A model generated the notes under the pieces. It ran no database searches, was not told the origin of the DNA, and saw only the letters and a program-made list of their open reading frames with translations. Position numbers and translations under genes: made by a program. Positions 33,901-42,363 of a stretch of DNA of 64,000 bases are shown here, one piece after another; position 1 is the stretch's first letter, and each line of letters starts with the position of its first letter. This DNA comes from Streptomyces sp. NRRL WC-3742 (GTDB taxonomy: Bacteria > Actinomycetota > Actinomycetes > Streptomycetales > Streptomycetaceae). The stretch is taken from contig NZ_JOCF01000005.1 in NCBI RefSeq assembly GCF_000720635.1, positions 62,001 through 126,000 on the forward strand. The letters are read 5' to 3'.

Positions 33901-35801
33901 TCGACCGGGGTGGTCGCGTCGAGCTTGGCGACCAGGGCCGTCACCTTGCGGGCGATGTCCGGGGCGTTGAGGCCGATCTCGGCGAGGATCTCGTCGCGGC
34001 TCGCGTGGTCCAGGAACTGCGCCGGGATGCCGAAGTCGCGCACCGGCAGGTCCACGTCCGCGTCGCGCAGGGCCTGCGCCACGGCGGCGCCGACGCCGCC
34101 GACGCGGCCGTTGTCCTCGATGGTGACGACCACGCGGTGCTCGGCCGCCAGGCCCGGCAGGGCCGGGTCGACGGGCTTGACCCAGCGGGGGTCGACCACG
34201 GTGGCGGTGATGCCCTGGGCGGCCAGGAGGTCGGCGGTCTCCAGGGCGGTGGTGGCCATCGGGCCGACCGAGACGATCAGCACGTCGGCGCGGTGGGCGC
34301 CCGAGGGCTCCTCGGCGGCGCGCAGCACGTCCATGCCGCCGATCCGGCCGACCGCGGGGACGGACGGGCCGACGGTGCCCTTGGAGTAGCGCACGACGGT
34401 CGGGGCGTCCTTCACCTCGACGGCCTCGCGCAGCTGGGCGCGGACCTGCTCGGCGTCGCGGGGGGCGGCCAGGCGCAGGCCCGGGACGACCTGGAGGATC
34501 GACATGTCCCACATGCCGTGGTGCGAGGCGCCGTCCGGGCCCGTCACGCCGGAGCGGTCGAGCACGAAGGTGACGCCGAGCCGGTGCAGGGCCACGTCCA
34601 TCAGGACCTGGTCGAAGGCCCGGTTGAGGAAGGTCGCGTAGACGGCGAACACCGGGTGCAGGCCGTTGGTGGCCAGGCCCGCGGCGCTGGTGACGGCGTG
34701 CTGCTCGGCGATGCCGACGTCGAAGATGCGGTCCGGGAACGCCTGGGCGAAGGGCGCCAGGCCCACCGGGTGGAGCATGGCGGCGGTGATGCCGACGATG
34801 TCCTCGCGCTCGTGGCCGAGGGCGACCATCTCCTCCGCGAAGACGGAGGTCCAGTCCTTGCCGGCGCTCTTGATCGGCAGGCCCGTCTCGGGGTGGATCA
34901 CGCCGACCGCGTGGAAGCGGTCCTCGTCGTTGTTCTCGGCGGCGTGGTAGCCGCGGCCCTTCTCGGTGAGGCAGTGCACGATCACCGGGCCGCCGAAGCC
35001 GCGCGCCTTGGTGAGGGCGGACTCCAGGGCGGTGAGGTCGTGGCCGTCGATGGGGCCGATGTACTTGAGGCCGAGGTCCTCGAACATGCCCTGGGGGGCG
35101 ATGAAGTCCTTGAGGCCCTTCTTGGCGCCGTGCAGGGTCTCGAAGAGCTGCTGGCCGACGACCGGGGTGCGCTTGACGGCGTCCTTGCCCCAGGACAGGA
35201 AGCGCTCGTAGCCCTGGGTGGTGCGCAGGGTCGAGAGGTGGTTGGCCATTCCGCCGATGGTCGGGGAGTAGGAGCGCTCGTTGTCGTTGACGACGATGAC
35301 GACCGGGCGGTCCTTGGCGTCGGCGATGTTGTTGATCGCCTCCCAGGCCATGCCGCCGGTGAGCGCGCCGTCGCCGATGACGGCCACGACCGGGTCGTGC
35401 TTGCCGAGCACCTGGTTGGCCTTGGCGAGGCCGTCCGCGTACGAGAGCACGGTGGAGGCGTGCGAGTTCTCGATCACGTCGTGCTCGGACTCGACGCGGG
35501 ACGGGTAGCCGGACAGGCCGCCCTTCATGCGCAGCCGGGAGAAGTCCTGGCGGCCGGTGAGCAGCTTGTGGACGTAGCTCTGGTGGCCCGTGTCGAAGAG
35601 GATGCGGTCGCGCGGGGAGTCGAAGACCCGGTGCAGCGCGATGGTGAGCTCGACCACGCCGAGGTTGGGGCCGAGGTGGCCGCCCGTCTTGGAGACCTCG
35701 GTCACCAGGAAGGTCCGGATCTCCTGGGCCAGTGCGGCCAGCTGTCCGGGCGTGAGCCGGTCGAGATCGCGCGGTCCCCGAATGCGGGTCAGCAGGGCCA
35801 C
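33894..35801 (-). CDS. dxs: 1-deoxy-D-xylulose-5-phosphate synthase
   Basis: A 635-residue DXS, the thiamine-diphosphate enzyme that starts the MEP isoprenoid pathway from pyruvate and glyceraldehyde 3-phosphate. Motifs: [35 protein letters not shown], the ThDP-binding [16 protein letters not shown] and [13 protein letters not shown], then [17 protein letters not shown] and [21 protein letters not shown] 35801 is chosen because GAGGAGGAACGG precedes it and the protein then begins [15 protein letters not shown] like known homologues. The frame open to 35999 would add about 66 low-complexity residues. The region 35802-36060 holds no other gene. Confidence 0.95.
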   Translation of the reverse strand: MALLTRIRGPRDLDRLTPGQLAALAQEIRTFLVTEVSKTGGHLGPNLGVVELTIALHRVFDSPRDRILFDTGHQSYVHKLLTGRQDFSRLRMKGGLSGYPSRVESEHDVIENSHASTVLSYADGLAKANQVLGKHDPVVAVIGDGALTGGMAWEAINNIADAKDRPVVIVVNDNERSYSPTIGGMANHLSTLRTTQGYERFLSWGKDAVKRTPVVGQQLFETLHGAKKGLKDFIAPQGMFEDLGLKYIGPIDGHDLTALESALTKARGFGGPVIVHCLTEKGRGYHAAENNDEDRFHAVGVIHPETGLPIKSAGKDWTSVFAEEMVALGHEREDIVGITAAMLHPVGLAPFAQAFPDRIFDVGIAEQHAVTSAAGLATNGLHPVFAVYATFLNRAFDQVLMDVALHRLGVTFVLDRSGVTGPDGASHHGMWDMSILQVVPGLRLAAPRDAEQVRAQLREAVEVKDAPTVVRYSKGTVGPSVPAVGRIGGMDVLRAAEEPSGAHRADVLIVSVGPMATTALETADLLAAQGITATVVDPRWVKPVDPALPGLAAEHRVVVTIEDNGRVGGVGAAVAQALRDADVDLPVRDFGIPAQFLDHASRDEILAEIGLNAPDIARKVTALVAKLDATTPVEA

Positions 35802-36060
35802 CCGTTCCTCCTCGTTCAAGTGTTCGCGGACCGCGGGGGTCCGGCGGGCGTCGCTGCCCCGGTCCGGCGGCGGGCCGGTGGGTCCGGCCGGTGCCGACCG
35901 GTCGAGTCTAGTGTCCGCCTGCCGGACACCGAGCGGCGCCGCCGGTGCGGTCGTCTGGTTGCTGCCATTCCCGGAGGTCGTGCCGGGGGCGGCGGTCAAT
36001 CTTGATTGACGAACGAATGTTCGAGAGGTGGGATCGGCCGCCGCTGGATTTCAGCTCGGT

Positions 36061-37239
36061 TCAGCCCCGGCCGAGGGCTCCGGACTCCCCCATCTCGCTC
36101 ATCACCATGGCCAGCGCCCCGAGCACCTCCGCCCGGCCGCCCAGGGTGCCCGGGACGACCGACAGCTGGCGGGCGGCGCTGGGGATCGCGTAGCGGGCCA
36201 CCGAGTCCCGGATCGGGGCGAGCACCAGCTCACCGGCCTCGGCGAGGTCCCCGCCGAGGATCACCCGGCGGGGGTTGAGCAGGTTGCAGAGCATCGCCAC
36301 GCCCGTACCGATCTGGCGGCCCGCGTCGGCGATCACCCGGCGGCAGCCCAGGTCCCCCCGGTCCGCCAGCTCGACCACCCGGGGCAGGGTGAGCTCCGCG
36401 CCGAGGGTGGGGGCGAGCAGCGACAGCAGGTAGCGGGAGCCGACGAAGGTCTCCAGGCAGCCGCGGTTGCCGCAGCGGCAGACCGGGCCCGCCTCGTCCA
36501 GCGTGATGTGCCCGATCTCACCCGCCGTACCGCCCGGGCCGCGGTAGATCTGGCCGTTGACCACCAGCCCGGCGCCCACGCCGCTGGCCACCTTGATGTA
36601 CGCGAGGTCGCTCAGCCCGCGGCCCGCGCCCCAGACCAGCTCGCCGAGGGCGCCCAGGTTCGCGTCGTTGTCCACGTGCACCGGCATGCCCAGCCGCGCG
36701 GCCAGCTCCCGGCCCGGGGCAATGCCCGTCCAGCCGGGCAGGATCGCGGTCGAGCCGAGCGCGCCCGTCTCCACGTCGATCGGGCCGGGCACGCCCAGGC
36801 CGACGCCGATCACCTTCTCCGCGCGGAACCCGGCCTGCTCCAGCAGCCGCTCCACCATGGCCTCCGCCCGGTCGAAGCCCTGCGCGGCGGAGACGTCCAC
36901 GTCGATCGGGGCGCTCTCCTCGGCCAGCACCCGGTGCGCCAGGTTGCCGACCGCCACCCGCAGGTGGGTGTGGCCGAAGTCGATGCCGACCACGATGCCC
37001 GCGTCCCCGCTCAGCGAGACGCTGCGGGCCCGGCGGCCGCCCGAGGAGGTGTCGGCGACCACGACGGTGCCGCTCTCCTTCAGCTCCCGCACGATGTTGG
37101 ACACGGTGGCCGCCGAGAGGCCCGTACCCCGGGCGATCTCGGCCTGCGTCAGCGAGCCCGCCATCCGCACCGCGCGCAGCACCCGCTCCAGGTTCGCCCG
37201 GTGCAGGGACGACTGCGAGCCCGGTGTGTCCGTCGACAT
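36061..37239 (-). CDS. ROK-family transcriptional regulator
   Basis: A 392-residue ROK repressor. The N-terminal winged HTH is SLTQAEIARGTGLSAATVSN (residues 29-48). The sugar-kinase-like domain begins GIVVGIDFGHTHLRVAVG and contains GVGLGVPGPIDVETG, the HVDNDANLGALGEL catalytic region and GGTAGEIGHITLDE. The ROK zinc site is CRCGNRGCLETF. From memory, S. coelicolor has a ROK regulator (Rok7B7) near dxs, separated by xylose transporter genes; here it lies directly next to dxs with no transporter between. The effector is probably a sugar or sugar phosphate. Start ATG 37239 is unambiguous. Confidence 0.9.
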   Translation of the reverse strand: MSTDTPGSQSSLHRANLERVLRAVRMAGSLTQAEIARGTGLSAATVSNIVRELKESGTVVVADTSSGGRRARSVSLSGDAGIVVGIDFGHTHLRVAVGNLAHRVLAEESAPIDVDVSAAQGFDRAEAMVERLLEQAGFRAEKVIGVGLGVPGPIDVETGALGSTAILPGWTGIAPGRELAARLGMPVHVDNDANLGALGELVWGAGRGLSDLAYIKVASGVGAGLVVNGQIYRGPGGTAGEIGHITLDEAGPVCRCGNRGCLETFVGSRYLLSLLAPTLGAELTLPRVVELADRGDLGCRRVIADAGRQIGTGVAMLCNLLNPRRVILGGDLAEAGELVLAPIRDSVARYAIPSAARQLSVVPGTLGGRAEVLGALAMVMSEMGESGALGRG

Positions 37240-37478
37240 GATCCACCCTCCAGGGCGGGGAACCCTCCACCGGGCGTCCCCTTCGACTTCTGAAGCCTAG
37301 GGGGTCGGGGAGGTGCCCGGGGGCCGTCCGGGAGGTGAGCCGGGGGTGCGGGGAGGTGGGCCGGGACCGCCAGGAGGTGACCTGGCGATGGCCGAAAAGA
37401 ACGCACCACTACCATGGTGCCCAATCTCACCCGTCCCGCTGGAACCAGGACGGTACCGGCAGGGGGACGAATCCAGAC

Positions 37479-39290
37479 ATGACGGGGAATCAGATGGCAG
37501 GGGATCAGCCCACGCCTGGCGCGGGGGACGCGCCCGGCAACGGCCCGCAGGACAATCGCGGCGTCTCGTTCGGCCGCCAGCCGGCCGGGGTCGACCCGGC
37601 CGCGGTCGCGGACCAGATGACGCAGCTGGACGGCGCCGCCGTCCCGGGCCAGGCCGCACCGGCCCAGCCGCCCGTACCGCCGGCCCAACCGCCGGCCCCG
37701 CCCGTGCAGCCGCCGGCCGGCGCCGAGTACGCGGCGTACGCGCCCACCGCGGCCGGCTTCCCCAGCCAGGCCCCGCCGCCGGCCGGCGCGCCCGTCGGCC
37801 CGTACGACCCGATGCCCGGCGGCTACGGCGCCCCGGACCCCAACCAGCAGGGCTACGGCGCCTACGGCTACCCGCAGCAGCAGCCCGGCTACGGCTTCCC
37901 CGGTGCGCCGGTGCCGCCCGCGCCGAAGCAGCGCAACCCGGTCATGCTCTGGGGCGGGATCATCGGCGGCGTGCTGGCCATCGCGATCGTGATCGGCCTC
38001 GTCGTCCTCTTCCAGAAGAAGGACGACCCGGACACCACCGCGGGCGGCACCACGGGCGGCAGCACCTCGGCGGGCACCAACGCGGGCACCAACGCGGGCC
38101 CCGCCAACAACAGCCCGACCACCGACACCAAGGGCGGCACCGGCGGCTCGTACGGCATCGCCTGGAACGCCGCCAAGGCCGCCAACTCCGACTCCAGCTC
38201 GCAGATGCTCGCGCTCTGGGGCACGGACAAGGTCGTCGTGCGCGTCGACAACACCGGCATCCGCGCCTTCAACACCTCCGACGGCAAGGACGCGTGGACC
38301 ATCCCCGTGCCCTCCGGCGGCAAGGAGTTCTGCGCCGCCTCGTACGGGACCAACACCAAGAACCTCGGCGCCATCGCCGTCAACACCGGTGACTACGACT
38401 GCTCCACCGTCGGCGTCGTCGACGTGGCGCAGGGCAAGATCACCTGGACCGTCAAGGCCAACGCCGAGCGGCTCTCCTCCCCGACCCTCAGCATCACCGA
38501 CAAGGTCGTCGCCTTCGCCGGCAACGCCGTCGGCGGGCTGAACATCGACAACGGCTCCCCGGTCTGGACGTACCAGCAGCGCGCCAAGATCTGCAGCGTC
38601 ACCGCCCGTGCCGCCGGCGCGAACATCGCCATCAGCGACCGCTGCTACGACGACAACATCCAGAAGTCCCTGCTGCAGGTGGTCAACTCGGAGAACGGCT
38701 CGGCCGTCGGCGGCCAGATCCCGCTCTCCGGTTCGATCGAGCGGATCGACAAGGTCATCCAGGAGCAGCCGCTGGTGCTGCTGATGGCCAGCGGCCCGAA
38801 CGGTGACTACATCCTGCCGTTCGACAAGGACTTCAAGCCGGGCAACCAGATGTCCACCAAGGAGCCGGGCTCCGACAGCCTGCGCCTGTCCGGCCGTTCC
38901 GACGCGTTCACCCAGAACGTCGTCAGCGGCACCACGATGTACGTCCAGGTCGGCGGCGGGAAGTCGGGCATCAACGCCTACGACCTGACCACCGGCAAGC
39001 GCCTCTGGTCCACCACCTCCTCGGGCTCGAGCAACGACATGCGGCTCGTCTCCGGCACCGACAAGCAGGGCAAGGTGCGCGCCATCGTCAGCCAGGGCTA
39101 CAACAAGCCCGCCAAGCTCGTCACCCTCTCGCCCACCGACGGGTCGACCACCGACCTGGGGACGCTGGCCAGCGGCAACGGCATGGACATCGTGAGCATG
39201 GCCGAGTACGTGATCAGCGACGAGGGCAACTCGGTGTACGCCTTCCGCCGCTACAGCTCGGACGCGCCGGTCACGAAGTGGAAGAAGTGA
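37479..39290 (+). CDS. membrane-anchored PQQ-like beta-propeller protein
   Basis: A 603-residue protein. The first ~150 residues are Pro/Gly/Gln/Tyr-rich and disordered (QPPVPPAQPPAPPVQPP; QQGYGAYGYPQQQ). One membrane helix follows (WGGIIGGVLAIAIVIGLVVL), then a Thr/Gly/Asn linker (GGSTSAGTNAGTNAGPA). The outer domain of about 400 residues has repeated beta-blades (IRAFNTSDGKDAWTIPVPSG; INAYDLTTGKRLWSTTSSG) of the PQQ-like propeller type, without a sign of cofactor binding. The family is common in Streptomyces; function unknown, probably a surface scaffold. ATG 37479 has AGGGGGACG upstream; ATG 37494 is an alternative. Confidence 0.82.
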   Translation: MTGNQMAGDQPTPGAGDAPGNGPQDNRGVSFGRQPAGVDPAAVADQMTQLDGAAVPGQAAPAQPPVPPAQPPAPPVQPPAGAEYAAYAPTAAGFPSQAPPPAGAPVGPYDPMPGGYGAPDPNQQGYGAYGYPQQQPGYGFPGAPVPPAPKQRNPVMLWGGIIGGVLAIAIVIGLVVLFQKKDDPDTTAGGTTGGSTSAGTNAGTNAGPANNSPTTDTKGGTGGSYGIAWNAAKAANSDSSSQMLALWGTDKVVVRVDNTGIRAFNTSDGKDAWTIPVPSGGKEFCAASYGTNTKNLGAIAVNTGDYDCSTVGVVDVAQGKITWTVKANAERLSSPTLSITDKVVAFAGNAVGGLNIDNGSPVWTYQQRAKICSVTARAAGANIAISDRCYDDNIQKSLLQVVNSENGSAVGGQIPLSGSIERIDKVIQEQPLVLLMASGPNGDYILPFDKDFKPGNQMSTKEPGSDSLRLSGRSDAFTQNVVSGTTMYVQVGGGKSGINAYDLTTGKRLWSTTSSGSSNDMRLVSGTDKQGKVRAIVSQGYNKPAKLVTLSPTDGSTTDLGTLASGNGMDIVSMAEYVISDEGNSVYAFRRYSSDAPVTKWKK

Positions 39291-39331
39291 CGGCGGGGTT
39301 GTACCTCCCGGCGTGATCTGAGGGATTGACG

Positions 39332-39375
39332 AGGCGGGGCGGGTACGGGCTGGAGAGCCCGGGCCCGCCCCGCCT
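39332..39375. terminator. terminator after the beta-propeller gene
   Basis: An inverted repeat with a 12-bp outer stem (39332-39343 with 39364-39375) and further inner pairing lies 40 bp after the stop and upstream of pepN. Confidence 0.75.
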
Positions 39376-39456
39376 GCGATTATCCGGCCGACTCGCACGT
39401 TGGGCATGCGAGGATGCGGGGGATTCTCAGCATCAGCCGACGAAGGAGTGCAGCCA

Positions 39457-42036
39457 GTGCCCGGCACCAACCTGACCCGCGAGGAGGCCCGCGCCCGGGC
39501 CGAGCTCCTGCGCGTGGACTCGTACGACATCGACCTCGACCTGGGGTCGGCCCGCGAGGGAGGCACCTTCCGGTCCACCACCGTGGTCCGGTTCACCGCC
39601 ACCACGCCCGGTGCGGACACCTTCATCGACCTCGTCGCCCCCGGCGTCGAGGAGATCACCCTCAACGGTGCCGCCCTCGACCCGGCGAGCTTCACCGACA
39701 GCCGCATCCCGCTGCCCGGCCTGGCGGCCGAGAACGAGCTGCGGGTCGTCGCGAACTGCGCCTACACCAACACCGGTGAGGGCCTGCACCGGTTCGTCGA
39801 CCCCGTCGACGGCGAGACGTACCTGTACACCCAGTTCGAGGTGCCGGACGCCCGGCGGGTGTTCGCCAACTTCGAGCAGCCCGACCTCAAGGCGGCCTTC
39901 ACCTTCACCGTGACGGCGCCCACGGGGTGGGTCGTGGTCTCCAACTCGCCGACTCCTGTGCCGGTTGGCCACGGGGACACCCAGGTCTGGACGTTCGAGC
40001 CGACCGGCCGGATCTCCACCTACATCACCGCGCTGATCGCCGGCCCGTACGTCGGCGTCTTCGACGCGTACGAGAACGGCGACCAGCGCGTGCCGCTCGG
40101 CGTCTACTGCCGGCCGTCGCTGCGTGAGTTCCTCGACGCCGAGGCCGTGTTCGAGGTCACCAAGCAGGGCTTCGACTACTTCCAGGAGAAGTTCGACTTC
40201 CCGTACCCGTTCGCGAAGTACGACCAGCTCTTCGTCCCGGAGTTCAACGCCGGTGCGATGGAGAACGCGGGTGCCGTCACCCTGCGCGACCAGTACGTGT
40301 TCCGCTCCAAGGTCACCGACGCCGCGTACGAGTCGCGCGCCGCGACGATCCTGCACGAGCTCGCCCACATGTGGTTCGGCGACCTCGTCACCATGGAGTG
40401 GTGGAACGACCTCTGGCTCAACGAGTCCTTCGCCACCTTCGCCGAGGCCGTCTGCCAGGCCGAGGCCCCCGGCTCGAAGTGGCCGCACTCCTGGACCACC
40501 TTCGCCAACCAGATGAAGACCTGGGCGTACCGGCAGGACCAGCTGCCCTCCACCCACCCGATCATGGCCGAGATCAACGACCTGGAGGACGTCCAGGTCA
40601 ACTTCGACGGCATCACCTACGCCAAGGGCGCCTCAGTGCTCAAGCAGCTGGTGGCGTACGTCGGCCAGGACGCCTTCTTCCAGGGCGTGCGGGCGTACTT
40701 CAAGCGCCACGCCTGGGGCAACACGCGCCTGAGCGACCTGCTCGGGGCGCTGGAGGAGGCCAGCGGACGCGACCTCAAGTCCTGGTCGCGGGCCTGGCTG
40801 GAGACGGCGGGCATCAACGTGCTGCGCCCGTCCGTGGTGCTGAACACGGACGGTGAGATCGAGTCCTTCGCGGTGCTGCAGGAGGCTCCCGCGCTGCCCG
40901 CCGGGGCGAAGGGCGAGGCCGTGCTGCGGCCGCACCGGATCGCCATCGGCCTGTACGAGCTGGTGGACGGCGCGCTGGTGCGCGTGGAGCGGATCGAGCT
41001 GGACGTCGACGGGGCGCGCACCGAGGTGCCGCAGCTCGTCGGACGGCACCGGCCGGCCGTCGTGCTGCTGAACGACGACGACCTGTCGTACGCCAAGATC
41101 CGCCTCGACGAGGACTCGCTGGCCGTCGTCACCGAGCACCTCGGCGGCTTCACCGAGTCGCTGCCGCGCGCCCTGTGCTGGGCCTCCGCCTGGGACATGA
41201 CCCGCGACGGCGAGCTCGCCGCCCGCGACTACCTCTCGCTCGCCCTCTCCGGACTCGGGCGGGAGACGGACATCGGCGTCGTCCAGTCCGTGCAGCGGCA
41301 GGTCAGGCTCGCGCTCGACGCGTACACCGACCCGGCGTGGCGGGAGACCGGGCTGCAGCAGTGGGCGGCCGCCGCCGAGGAGTTCCTGCGGGGCGCCGAG
41401 GCGGGCAGCGACCACCAGCTGGCCTGGGCCCGTACGCTCGCCTCCGTCGCGCGGACGGACGGGCAGCTCGGGCTGCTGGAGGGGCTGCTGGACGGGTCCG
41501 TCGAGCTCAAGGGCCTGGCCGTGGACACCGAGCTGCGCTGGACGCTGCTGGTGCGTCTGGCTGCTACCGGGCGGGCCGACGAGGCTGCCATCGCGGCCGA
41601 GCTGGAGCGGGACAACACGGCGGCGGGCCAGGAGCACGCGGCCACCTGCCGGGCGGCGCGGCCGACCGCGGAGGCCAAGGCGGAAGCCTGGGCCTCGGTG
41701 GTGGAGTCGGACGAGCTGACGAACTACGTGCAGGAGGCCGTGATCGTCGGCTTCCAGCAGTCGGACCAGCGGGAGCTGCTGGCGCCGTACGGGGCGAAGT
41801 ACTTCGCGGCCGTGAAGGGCGTCTGGGAGACCCGCAGCCACGAGATCTCGCAGCAGATCATCGTGGGGCTGTACCCGGCGCTTCAGGTCACCCAGGAGAC
41901 CCTCGACGCGACGGACGCGTGGCTGGCGGCGGCCGAGCCGGCGCCGGCGCTGCGGCGGCAGGTCGTCGAGTCGCGGGCCGGGATCGAGCGGGCGCTCAAG
42001 GCGCAGGCGGTGGACCGGGCGGCTGCTTCGGCCTGA
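39457..42036 (+). CDS. pepN: aminopeptidase N (M1 family)
   Basis: An 859-residue M1 zinc aminopeptidase; removes N-terminal residues from peptides in the cytosol. The exopeptidase motif GAMENAGAVTLRD lies near residue 266, and the zinc site HELAHMWFGDLVTMEWWND near residue 300 (H300, E301, H304), with the third ligand in LWLNESFATFAE. The long ERAP-like helical C-terminal domain is present (about 520-859). GTG 39457 is chosen because AGGAG (39444-39448) precedes it; the upstream ATG at 39400 is in the promoter. Length and motifs fit Streptomyces PepN. Confidence 0.96.
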   Translation: MPGTNLTREEARARAELLRVDSYDIDLDLGSAREGGTFRSTTVVRFTATTPGADTFIDLVAPGVEEITLNGAALDPASFTDSRIPLPGLAAENELRVVANCAYTNTGEGLHRFVDPVDGETYLYTQFEVPDARRVFANFEQPDLKAAFTFTVTAPTGWVVVSNSPTPVPVGHGDTQVWTFEPTGRISTYITALIAGPYVGVFDAYENGDQRVPLGVYCRPSLREFLDAEAVFEVTKQGFDYFQEKFDFPYPFAKYDQLFVPEFNAGAMENAGAVTLRDQYVFRSKVTDAAYESRAATILHELAHMWFGDLVTMEWWNDLWLNESFATFAEAVCQAEAPGSKWPHSWTTFANQMKTWAYRQDQLPSTHPIMAEINDLEDVQVNFDGITYAKGASVLKQLVAYVGQDAFFQGVRAYFKRHAWGNTRLSDLLGALEEASGRDLKSWSRAWLETAGINVLRPSVVLNTDGEIESFAVLQEAPALPAGAKGEAVLRPHRIAIGLYELVDGALVRVERIELDVDGARTEVPQLVGRHRPAVVLLNDDDLSYAKIRLDEDSLAVVTEHLGGFTESLPRALCWASAWDMTRDGELAARDYLSLALSGLGRETDIGVVQSVQRQVRLALDAYTDPAWRETGLQQWAAAAEEFLRGAEAGSDHQLAWARTLASVARTDGQLGLLEGLLDGSVELKGLAVDTELRWTLLVRLAATGRADEAAIAAELERDNTAAGQEHAATCRAARPTAEAKAEAWASVVESDELTNYVQEAVIVGFQQSDQRELLAPYGAKYFAAVKGVWETRSHEISQQIIVGLYPALQVTQETLDATDAWLAAAEPAPALRRQVVESRAGIERALKAQAVDRAAASA

Positions 42037-42053
42037 CGGACGCCTGAACGCCT

Positions 42054-42093
42054 GAAGGGGCGCCGGACGGCTTCGGCCGTTCGGCGCCCCTTC
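42054..42093. terminator. pepN terminator
   Basis: An 18-bp inverted repeat with one G-T pair (42054-42071 with 42076-42093) and a TTCG tetraloop, followed by a T-rich stretch, 17 bp after the pepN stop. Confidence 0.9.
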
Positions 42094-42115
42094 GGGCTTT
42101 GCTGCTTTTCGGGTA

Positions 42116-42343
42116 CTACTTCTTCTTGCCCTTGCCGAGGGGCAGGGCCGCAAGGCCGGCGATGACCGCGAAGGCGACGAGCGGGATGAACACGTACAGG
42201 CCCAGGGTCTGGCCCACGCTCAGGCCCGAGCCCGGTTGGTCGCCGTCATCCCGGGTGAGGGCCATGGCGGGCGACGACAGCAGCATCATCAGCGTGACCG
42301 TTGCGGAGACCGCGCCGGCTCGCAAAGCGTTCCTCTTGTCCAC
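42116..42343 (-). CDS. small membrane protein with signal-like N-terminus (75 aa)
   Basis: A 75-residue protein with two hydrophobic segments: AGAVSATVTLMMLLSSPAMA, which looks like a signal peptide ending in AMA, and GLYVFIPLVAFAVIAGLAAL near the C-terminus. It ends in a basic KGKKK tail. The region between the two is short and acidic (LTRDDGDQPGSG). If the signal is cleaved, the mature product is a single-span peptide of about 47 residues. It lies 20 bp downstream of the malQ start on the same strand order, convergent with pepN. Function unknown. Confidence 0.7.
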   Translation of the reverse strand: MDKRNALRAGAVSATVTLMMLLSSPAMALTRDDGDQPGSGLSVGQTLGLYVFIPLVAFAVIAGLAALPLGKGKKK

Positions 42344-42363
42344 CGTTCCAACTTACCCGGCAC

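Noticed and set aside
33799..34512. minus-strand ORF with GVNDGASEG repeats at the dxs end
   Set aside because: It is another frame of dxs plus the 12-bp repeat; dxs motifs define the true frame.
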